This document shows positions 1 to 8,707 of a stretch of DNA of 64,000 nucleotides, piece by piece. A program made the translations under genes and the position numbers. Under the pieces are notes generated by a model, which was given only the letters and a program-made list of their open reading frames with translations, was not told the DNA's origin and made no database searches. Location of the stretch: the NCBI GenBank assembly GCA_014656495.1, contig BNCN01000011.1:248001-312000 (forward strand), read 5' to 3'. Source of the DNA: Comamonas sp. KCTC 72670 (GTDB taxonomy: Bacteria > Myxococcota > Myxococcia > Myxococcales > Myxococcaceae). Position 1 is the stretch's first letter. Every line of letters begins with the position of its first letter.

Positions 1-1178
1 CGCACGTAGAGGGCCTTCAGGTACTCCGTCTCCGGCAACCCGGCGAGCACCGGGTGGTCGAGCCCCGCGCCCCGCCGCTCCAGGATCTGCACCGGCCGCT
101 TCGCATCCGCGGCGGCCGAGAGCACCATCTCCTCGAAGGCCGCGCGGTCCAGCTTGCCCGAGCAGGAGCAGGTGACGAGCAGCCCGTCCGGCTTGAGGCA
201 GCGGAAGGCGCGCAGGTTCAGCTCGTGGTAGGCGCGCAGCGCGGTGGCCAGGCCCTCGCGGCGCTTGGCCAGGCCGGGCGGGTCCAGCACCACGGTGTCG
301 AAGCGGCGCCCGCTGGTGTCGAAGCGGCGCAGCACGTCGAAGGCGTTGGCGTTCTCCACCGTGACGTTGGCGCGGCCGTTGGCCTCGGCGTTCGCCTTCG
401 CGCGCGCGGCGGCCTTCTCGTCCTGCTCCACCGCCACCACCGAGGCGCAGGTGCGCGCCAGCGAGAGCGCGAAGCCGCCGTGGTAGCTGAAGAGGTCCAG
501 CGCGTCGCCACGCGCCAGCTCGCCGGCGCGCAGGTGGTTGTCCACCTGGTCCAGGAAGGCGCCTGTCTTCATGTCGCCCTGGAGGTCGACCTCGAAGCGG
601 TTCTCTCCCTCGTGGTACGTGAAGCGCGCGGCGCCTTCGCCGTGCAGCAGGCGCGCCTCTCGCGGCAGGCCCTCGAAGTCGCGGCCGGAGGCGTCGTCCC
701 GGCACATGACGTGGGTGGCGCCGGTGAGCTCCACCAGCATCTTCGCCAGCGTCTCCTTGCGCGCGTCCATTCCCTCGGAGAGGGTCTGGAGGGTGAGGCC
801 CTTGCCGTAGCGGTCCACGAAGAGGCCGGGGAGCTGGTCCGCCTCGCCGTGCACCAGCCGCAAGCCGTCACGGCCGGACAGGTACGCCCGGCGCGCCAAC
901 GCGGCCTCCAGGCGGCGGCGGAAGAAGGCGTCGTCCACCGGCTCGTCGGCGGGCGACTTGCGCGTCAGCAGGCGCAAGGCCAGGGGCGAGCGGCGGGCGT
1001 AGAGGGCCTGGCCAATGGGGTTGCCCTGGGAGTCCACCACCAGCACCACCGCGCCGGGGCCCTTCACGTCGGGCGGGGCGGCGATTTCAGTGCGGTACAC
1101 CCAGGGATTGAAGTGCCGCAGCGAGCGGGCACCCTTGGGGGTGACACGCGCGACGGGCAGGGCTGCATGGGGGGGCAT
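1..1178 (-). CDS. Class I SAM-dependent rRNA methyltransferase (RlmI/COG1092 type), 3' end cut by window
   Basis: The frame opens at an ATG at 1178 (protein start MPPHAALPVARVTPKGARSL) and is still open at base 1, so about 392 codons are visible. An N-terminal PUA-like segment (NPWVYRTEI) precedes a Rossmann methyltransferase domain with motif I LDLFSYHGGFAL, motif IV VLDPPGLAKR and the cysteine motif CSCSG. The last visible residues, DHPVLAGLPETEYLKALYVR, match the usual C-terminus of this family, so only a few residues are missing. RlmI-type enzymes methylate a cytosine C5 in 23S rRNA; the exact target here is inferred and uncertain. The gene lies 5 bp downstream of the TPR/zincin lipoprotein gene, probably in one transcript. 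Family confident, substrate not. Confidence 0.88.
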   Translation of the reverse strand, partial: MPPHAALPVARVTPKGARSLRHFNPWVYRTEIAAPPDVKGPGAVVLVVDSQGNPIGQALYARRSPLALRLLTRKSPADEPVDDAFFRRRLEAALARRAYLSGRDGLRLVHGEADQLPGLFVDRYGKGLTLQTLSEGMDARKETLAKMLVELTGATHVMCRDDASGRDFEGLPREARLLHGEGAARFTYHEGENRFEVDLQGDMKTGAFLDQVDNHLRAGELARGDALDLFSYHGGFALSLARTCASVVAVEQDEKAAARAKANAEANGRANVTVENANAFDVLRRFDTSGRRFDTVVLDPPGLAKRREGLATALRAYHELNLRAFRCLKPDGLLVTCSCSGKLDRAAFEEMVLSAAADAKRPVQILERRGAGLDHPVLAGLPETEYLKALYV

Positions 1179-1183
1179 CAGGG

Positions 1184-2416
1184 TTACTCCAGGCCGCGCG
1201 CGGCCAGCTCTTCATCGTCTTCGCCGCGAAGGTGCCCGATTTCGTGCAGCAACGTCACGCGGATCTGCTCACGAAGTTCCTCGGACGTGCGGACGGCCCT
1301 CGCCAGGTTGCGGCGGTAGAGCACCACGGAGCGGCACGGCGTCTCGGAGCCGTCGCAGGGCTCGCTCAGGGGCGGCCCCCGGAACAGGCCCAGGATGGTG
1401 GGCGACAGCGGCGGCTGGTTGGCCAGCAGGTCCGCGTCCGCGGGCAGCTCCTCCGCGGTGACGGGCACGCCGTCCAGGTCCCCTCGCATGTCCTTGGGCA
1501 GCTCCGCGACGGCCCGGAGGACCTCCGCGCGGAACTCCGCCTCCGAGGGCAGCGGCGGCTCCGGGAAATCATCGGGGGCCAGCGCGCGCGCCTTCTCGAA
1601 GTGGACCCGCGCCTGCTTCCACTTGCCCTCGCGCTCCAGCAGCAGGCCCAGGTGCTGGTGGGCGTGCGCGGCGCGCTCCGGGTCGTCCACGAGGCCGGCG
1701 AAGGTGGCGCGCGCGTCGCCGAAGCGGCACAGCTCGAAGAGGGCCAGGGCCCGCTCGTACAGGGCCTCGCGGCTGCCGGGGTTGCGGGCGAGGACGATGG
1801 CCGAATGCGCCAGCGAGGACTCCGCCTGCCCCAGGTCGTTGAAGGCCATGGCGGCCACCAGCGCGAGGTGGGGAATCAGCTCCGGGGGCGTGTTGGGCTG
1901 GGACAGGCCCCGCTCCGCGTAGAGGGCGCCCAGCTCGTCCCGCTCCCGCGTGGAGGGCAGCTGCACCGCGTACAGGTGGGCCGAGCCCAGCAGCGCGGAC
2001 GGGTCCCCCGGGTCGATGGCGAGCGCCCGCGCATAGGCCAGCTGCGCTTCGGTCTCACGCCCCAGGGCGGCCAGCGCGACGCCGCGCTCCGCGTGGGCCG
2101 CGGCCAGGTCCGGCTCCAACGCGGCGGCCTGGGCGGCGCAGGACAAGGCCTCCTCGAAGCGGCCCTCCTCGAAGTAGCGACGCGACGCGTCCAACGGGGC
2201 GGCGCCCTCCGCCTTGCACACGGCCAGGGGCTGCACGCGGTGGGTGGCGTCCTCGGGAGGCGGCCCGGGACGAACACTGGCGTGGGACGCCGCGCCCGCG
2301 GGCGCGCTGGCGGTGGACTCGGCCGGACATGCCGGAGCCTGCGCTTCGGCCGCGGGAGCGCCGCGCTTGCACGCTACGAAGAGGAGACAGAGGGCGAGCA
2401 GACCGCGCCGCGACAT
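1184..2416 (-). CDS. TPR-repeat lipoprotein with C-terminal zincin-like metallopeptidase motif
   Basis: I start at the ATG at 2416 because it gives a short lipoprotein signal (RRGLLALCLLFVAC, lipobox cysteine near residue 16); the frame extends upstream to 2467. The 410-residue product has an Ala/Pro-rich linker, then several TPR-like helical pairs from about residue 65 to 290. Near the C-terminus is LLHEIGHLRGEDDEEL, an HExxH-x2-G-x-DD zinc-binding motif as in the Zincin_1 (DUF1025) family. An exported, membrane-anchored protein with a possible metallopeptidase module is a fair reading. Peptidase activity is inferred from the motif only. It is divergent from maf and probably co-transcribed with the downstream methyltransferase gene. 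Confidence 0.75.
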   Translation of the reverse strand: MSRRGLLALCLLFVACKRGAPAAEAQAPACPAESTASAPAGAASHASVRPGPPPEDATHRVQPLAVCKAEGAAPLDASRRYFEEGRFEEALSCAAQAAALEPDLAAAHAERGVALAALGRETEAQLAYARALAIDPGDPSALLGSAHLYAVQLPSTRERDELGALYAERGLSQPNTPPELIPHLALVAAMAFNDLGQAESSLAHSAIVLARNPGSREALYERALALFELCRFGDARATFAGLVDDPERAAHAHQHLGLLLEREGKWKQARVHFEKARALAPDDFPEPPLPSEAEFRAEVLRAVAELPKDMRGDLDGVPVTAEELPADADLLANQPPLSPTILGLFRGPPLSEPCDGSETPCRSVVLYRRNLARAVRTSEELREQIRVTLLHEIGHLRGEDDEELAARGLE

Positions 2417-2522
2417 GGGCCGCCAGGGTACGGCAACACCTCGTGCGCTGGAAGCAGGGACGTGCATGCCCGCCTGCTCACATGACCCACATTCCCCCGC
2501 ACTGCATTAGGTTGTCCGCCCC

Positions 2523-3095
2523 ATGAGCGAACTGATTCTGGCATCCACTTCGAGCGCCCGGCGTGCCCTGATGGACGGCCTGGGCCTGCCCTACCGCGCG
2601 GAGGCCCCCGGCGTGGACGAGGTCGTGTCCCCCCACCTGTCGGCGGAGGACGCCGTGCGGGAGCTGGCCTCGCGCAAGGCCCGCGCGGTGCATCAGCGGC
2701 ACCCGGAGGCGTGGGTGCTGGGCGCGGACCAGCTCGTCGAGGTGGCGGGAGAAATCCTCTCCAAGCCCGAGGACCGGAACGCGGCGCGGGTGCAGCTCGG
2801 CAAGCTGCTGGGCCACACGCACGCCATCCACACCGGCGTGTGCCTGGTGGGCCCCGGCGGGCAGGTGCACGAGGCCGTGGAGACGGCGCGGCTCGGCTTC
2901 TACGCGCTGAGCGCGGAGGAGTTGGAGCGATACCTGGACTTGGAGGAGTGGGTGGGCTGCTGTGGCAGCTACCGCGTGGAGAGCGCCGGACAGGCGCTGC
3001 TGGAGCGGCTCGAGGGAGACCGCTCCAACGTGCAGGGCCTGCCCATGGTGACGGTGGTGCGGCTGCTGCGGCGCGCGGGCTTCCGCTTCTTCTAA
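2523..3095 (+). CDS. maf: Maf-family nucleotide pyrophosphatase
   Basis: 190 residues, the usual Maf length. The N-terminus [14 protein letters not shown] carries the Maf signature S-x-S-x-R-R, and later motifs include VLGADQLV and the C-terminal [10 protein letters not shown]. Maf proteins hydrolyse non-canonical or UTP/dTTP-type nucleoside triphosphates to the monophosphate and have been linked to septum formation. The usual EG.PxD segment is diverged here (EAPGVDEVV), so substrate class cannot be set from sequence. The gene is monocistronic, divergent from the TPR lipoprotein and convergent with the DHH phosphoesterase. Confidence 0.87.
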   Translation: MSELILASTSSARRALMDGLGLPYRAEAPGVDEVVSPHLSAEDAVRELASRKARAVHQRHPEAWVLGADQLVEVAGEILSKPEDRNAARVQLGKLLGHTHAIHTGVCLVGPGGQVHEAVETARLGFYALSAEELERYLDLEEWVGCCGSYRVESAGQALLERLEGDRSNVQGLPMVTVVRLLRRAGFRFF

Positions 3096-3125
3096 GCGCC
3101 GCTGACGGCCACGCCCACCGCCCAC

Positions 3126-4088
3126 TCACGCCTCGGAGGACAGCTCCGCGAGGATCTCCGCGTAGGCCGCGCGGGCCTTGTCCGCCTGGTCCGCCTTGAA
3201 GCTCACGGCGGCCACCACCGGATGTCCACCGCCACCGTAGCGCCCGGCGATGGCGGACAGGTCGTGCCGCCGCGTCTCCGGCTTCCACGGGTTGGAGCCG
3301 ATGGAGACCTTCGCGCGCGAGGCGCCCTTCCCCACCCACAGCGTGTAGCGCGCGTCCGGATAGAGCGCGTAGGCGATGAACTTGTTGAGGCTGTCCACGC
3401 CCTGGTCCACCAGGTCGAAGAACACGACGCCGCGCTCGTAGCGGGCGTGCGTGCGCACCAGCTCGATGTTCGACTGGTGGCGCTCCAGCAGCGGCGCCAG
3501 CGGCCCGGCGATGAGCGGCGAGGCCGCGATGTCCGCCAGCGACTCGGACTGCATGCGGCGGATGACCTCGGGGATGAGCGCCGGGTCCTTGTTCGCCTCC
3601 AGCACCGTCATGATGCGCAGCGCGGGCTCCTCCAGCGCCACCGCCATCTGCGGCGACGGGAACTGCGCGCCGTCGATGATTTCCGCCCAGTGGATGAGGT
3701 CCGCCATGGGCGCGGCGTCCCAGCCGAAGCGCTCGCGCGCCACGTCCGCCAGGTACTTCGTGCAGCTCTTGCGGTGCGCGTCGTGGAACTTGCGGCCACT
3801 GGAGTCCGCGCGGAAGTGCGCCTCATCCCCCGGCTGCTGGAAGGCGGAGGCGTGGTGGTCGAACCACCACGTGAGCCGCGCGTCCTGGCTGTACCGGAAG
3901 TCGACGATGACGTTCTCCTCGCCGGTGAACACGGCCGGGTCGATGCCCTCGGCGCCCGGCTTGTGGTTCAGGCCGAGGTACCGGAAGGCCGCGTCCGGAC
4001 GGATGCGCTCCCGGTAGAAGCGGGAGAACACGGCCGCGCTGGCGGCGCCGTCGAAGCAGCTGTCGTGAAAGAGGACCTGGACGTTCAT
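3126..4088 (-). CDS. DHH-family phosphoesterase
   Basis: 320 residues. The N-terminal LFHDSCFDGAASAAVF is the DHH motif I variant (HxxxDGxxSA), WWFDHHASAF is the DHH motif, and GRYGGGGHPVVAAVSF near the C-terminus is the GGGHP signature of the DHHA1 domain. Such proteins are metal-dependent phosphodiesterases, for example nanoRNase/pAp phosphatase or related oligonucleotide or cyclic dinucleotide hydrolases. Substrate cannot be assigned here. The start ATG at 4088 is 13 bp downstream of the stop of the zinc-ribbon membrane protein gene, so the two probably share a transcript. Confidence 0.83.
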   Translation of the reverse strand: MNVQVLFHDSCFDGAASAAVFSRFYRERIRPDAAFRYLGLNHKPGAEGIDPAVFTGEENVIVDFRYSQDARLTWWFDHHASAFQQPGDEAHFRADSSGRKFHDAHRKSCTKYLADVARERFGWDAAPMADLIHWAEIIDGAQFPSPQMAVALEEPALRIMTVLEANKDPALIPEVIRRMQSESLADIAASPLIAGPLAPLLERHQSNIELVRTHARYERGVVFFDLVDQGVDSLNKFIAYALYPDARYTLWVGKGASRAKVSIGSNPWKPETRRHDLSAIAGRYGGGGHPVVAAVSFKADQADKARAAYAEILAELSSEA

Positions 4089-4101
4089 GAGGACGAGCCC
4101 C

Positions 4102-5157
4102 TTACTGCAACGCGAGTCCCGCGCCCACCCTCGAGAAGGCGCCTTCGTCCACCGCCCCCACCGACTGGGGCGCCACCACCGCCAGCCCCACGAGCCGTCC
4201 GTCCAGCAACACGCCGCAGCCCACCGCGCCCTGCGCGCCCCCCGGCGTCGTCAACGCATGGACGGTGGCCTTGGACCCCAGGGCCGGAGGCGCCGGCAGG
4301 GACAGGGACTCGCCCAGGGTACCGCCCAGCGCCTGGAGCAGCCCCTTGCACCCCGCGCCCTTGCCCGCGGCACGCTCCACCCACAGCAGGCCATAGCGCC
4401 CCTGCGCCGCGTCGCCGAAGCCCACGCCGCCGCCATGCAGCGTGGACGCGGGCAGCACCAGGTGCGGCGCGAGCTGCTCACGCGTCATCCGCGCCCACCC
4501 CACGGGCAAATCCAGGCGGTAGCCCAGCTCGGCGCCCACCAGCGACTGCCGCCCGCCCGCCCCCGATACGCCGGCCATGGGCAGCGCCAACAGCCCCGCC
4601 GAGGCCACCGCCGCGCCCAGCCCCAACCCCAGGCCCAGGAAGCGCCGCGTGGGCCCCGGCTCGCCCACCACCATGGTCAGCGTCACCACCCCGAGGATGA
4701 GGTACGCCAGATGGACGGGCGCCAGCGGCGCTTCCCGCGCCAGCCACGCCGTGGCCACAAGCTGCGCCACCACGCCCACCTGCGCCAGCCCCTTCGCGGG
4801 GCCCCGGTTGAGCACCAGCACCAGCGCGAGCACCGCGTCGAGCGCCACCAGGCCGTACGTCCACGGGGGGTCCTCCAGCGTGCCCACCAGGCCCGCCGCG
4901 CGGACGAACCACGCCGCCGCGCTGGCCAGGAGCACGCCCGCCGCCGGCCCCGGATGGGCCGACACCGCGCTGGTCACCAGGTCGCCGCCGAACACCGTCG
5001 CGTCGTCGTCCGCCTCCACCATGGGCCGGTCCAACCGCATCCGGCCCACCTTCTTGTGGGACTGGAGATGGTCGAACGGCTCGTGACACCGGGGACACGC
5101 GGTGGCGCCGCGCGCAATAGGACTGTGGCCGCAGTTCGGACAAAGAGTCTGGGGCAT
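4102..5157 (-). CDS. Zinc-ribbon membrane protein of unknown function
   Basis: I use the ATG at 5157 (MPQTLCPNCGHSP); an upstream in-frame GTG at 5178 is also open. 351 residues. Residues 6-30 contain two CxxC pairs (CPNCGHSP and CPRCHEPF), a rubredoxin-like zinc ribbon. Four to five hydrophobic segments follow between about residues 60 and 190. The remaining 160 residues are soluble and hydrophilic, probably outside the membrane, and include ELGYRLDLPVGWARM, typical of exported domains in myxobacterial hypothetical proteins. No enzymatic motif is visible. It is first gene of a likely two-gene unit with the DHH phosphoesterase. Confidence 0.7.
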   Translation of the reverse strand: MPQTLCPNCGHSPIARGATACPRCHEPFDHLQSHKKVGRMRLDRPMVEADDDATVFGGDLVTSAVSAHPGPAAGVLLASAAAWFVRAAGLVGTLEDPPWTYGLVALDAVLALVLVLNRGPAKGLAQVGVVAQLVATAWLAREAPLAPVHLAYLILGVVTLTMVVGEPGPTRRFLGLGLGLGAAVASAGLLALPMAGVSGAGGRQSLVGAELGYRLDLPVGWARMTREQLAPHLVLPASTLHGGGVGFGDAAQGRYGLLWVERAAGKGAGCKGLLQALGGTLGESLSLPAPPALGSKATVHALTTPGGAQGAVGCGVLLDGRLVGLAVVAPQSVGAVDEGAFSRVGAGLALQ

Positions 5158-5495
5158 GGCCCCCGGCGTATACCGCACTGCCCGCGCCGCCTACGAGGCC
5201 ACGACATTCGTGTCACGACCTGCGGGTTTCGCGCCTGGGAAGGCGGTTCTGGGCTGGAAGACATGCCTCTGACATTGAGGTCAGATTGGACCTAGGTGCC
5301 AAGAATTGTAAGCCACGTGACGAAGCGGGGCATTGAACGAAACGTCGAGTTCGCGCTCAGAGTGAGCGAAATCGCTCGATGAAACGATTCATACCCAGGC
5401 AGGGCCGCGAACCCAGCGAGCGTCTTGTCTGCTTAACCCCGCTTTCCGCCAGGGGAAGCGGTGTCCTTGTCCCACCAGGCGGGTCGTCAGGCGGC
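5158..5495. other. Intergenic region, lower G+C, with inverted repeats
   Basis: No gene is visible here. From about 5270 to 5400 the base composition drops well below the surrounding sequence. It holds an inverted repeat AGGTC-N6-GACCT (5278-5282/5289-5293) and a second, CGCTCA-N3-TGAGCG (5354-5359/5363-5368). The second lies about 140-155 bp upstream of the sigma-54-like promoter at 5496, a usual distance for an enhancer-binding-protein site. That role is inference. Confidence 0.4.
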
Positions 5496-5511
5496 TGGCA
5501 CCCCAACTGCA
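5496..5511 (+). promoter_or_regulatory. Candidate sigma-54 (-24/-12) promoter
   Basis: TGGCACCCCAACTGCA matches the sigma-54 consensus TGGCAC-N5-TTGCA at all but one defined position. GG (5497-5498) and GC (5509-5510) are at the required spacing. Transcription would start near 5522, giving a leader of about 44 nt before the ATG at 5566, which is preceded by a strong ribosome-binding site (GAGGGAGGAACC). Confidence 0.6.
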
Positions 5512-5565
5512 TGATGTCAGACCCACGGTGTACTCACCCGCGCAGGACGAAGCGAGGGAGGAACC

Positions 5566-5808
5566 ATGGGCAAGCGGACGACACGAAGCAGGAGTGCGGT
5601 TCCCAGGCAGGGCCGGCGGGTGATGCCCGCACTGCGGCGGACGGCGCAGCGGGCCCGCGCCGCGGCGGACAAGGTCCACCTGACGGTGGGCGAGGTCATC
5701 GCGGCGGCCTTCGACACGTCCGGCGGCGAGCTGGCCGACGTCATGGAGCAGCTGACCTCGCCGCAGATGGCCCGGGCGCTCGGGCGGCGCATCGTCGTCG
5801 TCGGTTGA
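5566..5808 (+). CDS. Small basic protein of unknown function
   Basis: 80 residues. The N-terminal 40 residues are rich in Arg/Lys (GKRTTRSRSAVPRQGRRV), and the C-terminal half is a more ordinary helical segment (VGEVIAAAFDTSGGELADV, then SPQMARALGRRIVVVG). The ATG at 5566 has an excellent ribosome-binding site (GAGGGAGG, 5 nt away) and a sigma-54-type promoter 55 bp upstream, which together argue for a real, regulated gene. I do not recognise a family. The basic N-terminus could bind nucleic acid, but nothing proves it. Convergent with the small lipoprotein at 5869. Confidence 0.68.
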   Translation: MGKRTTRSRSAVPRQGRRVMPALRRTAQRARAAADKVHLTVGEVIAAAFDTSGGELADVMEQLTSPQMARALGRRIVVVG

Positions 5809-5868
5809 GCGCGTCTCCACGCGCTCCCAGCGAGTGACACGCGTGAGGCGTCGCGCCCGGCGTGAGCG

Positions 5869-6096
5869 TCACGCTCCGGCCAGCAGGACTCCGGCCGTGT
5901 AGCGCTGCCGCGTGGGTTCTCCCGCGAGCAGGCTTTCAAGGTCTTCCGTGCCGGAGCGCGTCTCCAGGCGCACAGGTGCGGCCAGCACGTGCGGCTCCCC
6001 GGCCACGGTGTGTCCACGCCCCGTGCCGAACGAGGACACCGGCGCGGTGGCACAAGCAGCGAAGAGCAGGAAGCCAGGTGACAGGTAGCGCTTCAT
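5869..6096 (-). CDS. Small lipoprotein of unknown function
   Basis: 75 residues. MKRYLSPGFLLFAAC is a short signal sequence ending in a lipobox cysteine at residue 15. The remaining 60 residues are hydrophilic with no recognised motif (VRLETRSGTEDLESLLAGEP). The ribosome-binding site GGAGGAC just upstream of the ATG supports the start. Its 3' end is only about 60 bp from that of the small basic protein on the opposite strand. Confidence 0.6.
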   Translation of the reverse strand: MKRYLSPGFLLFAACATAPVSSFGTGRGHTVAGEPHVLAAPVRLETRSGTEDLESLLAGEPTRQRYTAGVLLAGA

Positions 6097-6262
6097 GCGA
6101 GTCCTCCGGGAAGAGGCCCCGGCGCGGGCCCCAGGCGCCCGGCCGACGGTCGCACCCCGAGGTGAGGCAAGACTCCGGCACCCTCCGCCGCGGACGTACG
6201 AAGGCCCGCGCCTCCGAGCGGGAGACGCGGGCCAGGAGCCTCACACCGTCAGCGAACCGGGA

Positions 6263-7759
6263 CTACCGGGGCTGCCAGCGCGGACGGTGGTCGTCGCCGC
6301 GGGACGTCTGCAGGGTGAAGCCGCCCACCGGGTGGACGATGGCGTCGCCCACCTTCGTGCCAGCCACGGGGTCAATCTGCTGGACGTTGAGCCGGCCCCC
6401 CTGGACATAGGCCACGTGGTGCCCGTCCGGAGAGAACGAGGGCAGCGTGGCGCCCTCCGCGAAGCTGACCTCGTCGCCCACGGGCGTGCCGTCCGCGGGG
6501 TTGATGCGGCGCAGGAAGATGATGTTGCCCGGGTCACCCGCGCAGGGCGACGTGCCCGCGCCACACAGCACCGGCTCGCCCGTGGTGGGGTTGAAGAAGT
6601 AGGCGCGGACATACGCCACCCAGCTGCCATCCGGCGCCCAGTTGGGGTTGGCGATGTACGAGTCCACGGACCCCTCCTCGCCCGGGACCGAGGTGGCCTC
6701 GGCGATGGTCTGCACGGCGGCGCCGCCCACCGGGACGATGTAGAGCGCGGCGTTCAGCCCCACCGGCCGCGTCTCGTCCGGCCGCAGGAACAGGAGCTGG
6801 TCATTGACGCGGTTGTAGTGCGGCTGCTCCGCCGTGGGGCCGGCGACGGCCAGCGGCGCGGGCGTGCCGCCCACGGTGGACGTCGACAGGCCCACGGTGG
6901 AGGTGCTGAACGCGAACGTGTTGCCGTTGCGCCAGTCCGGGAACGTGCCCTGCGCGGTGGCCTGCTCCACCGGGCCGCCCTCGGGCAGCACGCGGGAGAT
7001 GCCGGAGATGCTGTCACCCGCGCGGCGCACGTAGAGGAGCGAATCCCCCGGCTCCCACTCCAGGTAGAGGAAGCCCTCGGTGCTGCCCGTGGTGCCGTTG
7101 GCGAGCACCGTGGGCGCGACCTCGGCGAGCGGCACGTCTCGCACCACCAGCTCACCGGCGAGGTTGCCCGTCGAGCTGCCCGTCTCGGTGGCGCCCTGGA
7201 CGAACGCGATGCGCGAGCCCGCCGGGTTCCAGCGCGGGTAGCGGCTGTTCACGGCGGCCTCCGACAGGCGCGCGGGCTCCGGCTCGTCGAAGCGCGTCAC
7301 CACGGCGGCCATCGCGTCGCTGTCGTCCATGGCCGTGAAGGCCACGTGCAGCGACTGACACGTCATCGCCTCGCCCTCGGCCTCGCAGCGCAGGCCCGCG
7401 GCGCAGTCCGCGGAGCTGGTGCAGGCCTCACCCTTGGCGGCCGTGCCGATGACCACCATGCCACCGTCGGCGCCCGCATCCGGCTCCTCGGTGCCCGCGT
7501 CCATCTCCGTGCCCGCGTCCTCCTCCGTGCCGGCGTCCATCTCCGTGCCCGCGTCCTCCTCCGTCCCGGCGTCCGGCTCCGGCTGCGGCTCCACGTTCCG
7601 CAGCTCGCACTTGCCCGAGCGGCACGTCCACTCCTGACCCGCGGGAGCCCCACCATTCTCGCGGCGGCAGTCGAACTGATCGGTACACTCGTCACCACAC
7701 CCCGTCGACAGCACCAGCAGCGCGCCGCACAGCGCGCTGACAACGACACGCATGGTCAT
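6263..7759 (-). CDS. Lipoprotein with TolB-like beta-propeller
   Basis: 498 residues. The signal sequence ends in the lipobox LSTGC; the start at 7759 has GGAGGG 7 nt upstream, with a second ATG two codons later. Next come a cysteine-containing segment (CGDECTDQFDCRRENGG, CRSGKCEL) and an acidic repeat in which DAGTEEDAGTEMDAGTEE recurs in near-exact 12-residue units. From about residue 115 to the end are WD40/TolB-type blades, with repeats such as YPRWNPAGSRIAFVQG, NPNWAPDGSWVAYVR and LPSFSPDGHHVAYVQG. Probably an outer-membrane or surface protein with a propeller binding domain on a flexible acidic stalk. No enzymatic role is implied. Confidence 0.8.
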   Translation of the reverse strand: MTMRVVVSALCGALLVLSTGCGDECTDQFDCRRENGGAPAGQEWTCRSGKCELRNVEPQPEPDAGTEEDAGTEMDAGTEEDAGTEMDAGTEEPDAGADGGMVVIGTAAKGEACTSSADCAAGLRCEAEGEAMTCQSLHVAFTAMDDSDAMAAVVTRFDEPEPARLSEAAVNSRYPRWNPAGSRIAFVQGATETGSSTGNLAGELVVRDVPLAEVAPTVLANGTTGSTEGFLYLEWEPGDSLLYVRRAGDSISGISRVLPEGGPVEQATAQGTFPDWRNGNTFAFSTSTVGLSTSTVGGTPAPLAVAGPTAEQPHYNRVNDQLLFLRPDETRPVGLNAALYIVPVGGAAVQTIAEATSVPGEEGSVDSYIANPNWAPDGSWVAYVRAYFFNPTTGEPVLCGAGTSPCAGDPGNIIFLRRINPADGTPVGDEVSFAEGATLPSFSPDGHHVAYVQGGRLNVQQIDPVAGTKVGDAIVHPVGGFTLQTSRGDDHRPRWQPR

Positions 7760-7881
7760 AGAGACCCTCCGAAGAACTCAGGGGGCGCGTATACCGTCAC
7801 GGTTTCCAGACGTGCTTACCCTGTGGTCCAGGTCCGCGCTGCGTGTTCCTGACTGAACGCCCCGAGGGAGTTGCCTGCTCA

Positions 7882-8679
7882 ATGATAGACACCCACTGCC
7901 ACCTCGACGCGCCGCGGTTCGACGCCGACCGGGAGGAAGTCCTCTCACGCGCCTGGGCCGCGGGGCTCCACGGCATCGTGATTCCTGGCGTCGGGCCGCA
8001 TGACTGGGAGCCATTGCTGGAGCTGTCCCGGCGGGAGCCACGCCTCCAGGTGGGCCTGGGCATCCACCCCCAGCTGCTCCCGGAGATGCCCCCCGGAGAG
8101 GACGACGCCGTGCTGGAGCACCTGGACGCGCTGCTGGCCCAGGGGGGCGCGGCGGCGGTGGGCGAGTGCGGGTTGGACGGCCCCAGCCTCCCGGGCGCGC
8201 CGCTGGAGCGGCAGGTGTCCGTGTTGAAGCGGCACCTCGCGCTGGCGCGCAAGCACGGGCTGCCGGTGTTGATGCACTGCCACCGGCTGCACCCGGCGCT
8301 CATCGACCTGCTGAAGGAGGAGCCCCTGCCCGAGGCCGGCCTGCTCATGCACAGCTACAGCGGCGGCGTGGAGCTGGCGCGCTTCTATCTCCAGAAGGGC
8401 TGCCACTTCTCCTTCGCGGGCCCCGTCACCTGGGCGGAGGCCCGCAAGCCACTGGACGCGCTGCGGGCCATCCCCCTGGAGCGGCTGATGGCGGAGACGG
8501 ACGCCCCGGACCAGGCGCCCACGCCCCACCGGGGGACCCGCTCCGAGCCGGGCTACCTTCCCCACATCATCGAGGGCATGGCCCGGGTCCGGGGGGAGCC
8601 CGTCGAGGAGGTCGCCCGGCAGACGACCGAGAATGCCCGCCGCTTCTTCCGGGAAGCTTTCCCCGCGCCTTCGCGGTAG
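7882..8679 (+). CDS. TatD-family metal-dependent hydrolase (putative DNase)
   Basis: 265 residues from the ATG at 7882; the frame is open upstream to 7843 but family members begin at MIDTHCHLD. Metal-binding motifs are visible in order: DTHCHL near the N-terminus, GECGLD in the middle, LMHCH and LMHSYSGG in the second half, and ETDAPDQAP near the C-terminus. This is the TatD amidohydrolase fold, a metal-dependent 3'-5' exonuclease/hydrolase in characterised members. It is followed 28 bp later by tcdA on the same strand, so the two are probably co-transcribed. Confidence 0.88.
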   Translation: MIDTHCHLDAPRFDADREEVLSRAWAAGLHGIVIPGVGPHDWEPLLELSRREPRLQVGLGIHPQLLPEMPPGEDDAVLEHLDALLAQGGAAAVGECGLDGPSLPGAPLERQVSVLKRHLALARKHGLPVLMHCHRLHPALIDLLKEEPLPEAGLLMHSYSGGVELARFYLQKGCHFSFAGPVTWAEARKPLDALRAIPLERLMAETDAPDQAPTPHRGTRSEPGYLPHIIEGMARVRGEPVEEVARQTTENARRFFREAFPAPSR

Positions 8680-8707
8680 GCGAGCGGTCGCGTTATAGAG
8701 GACCGCC

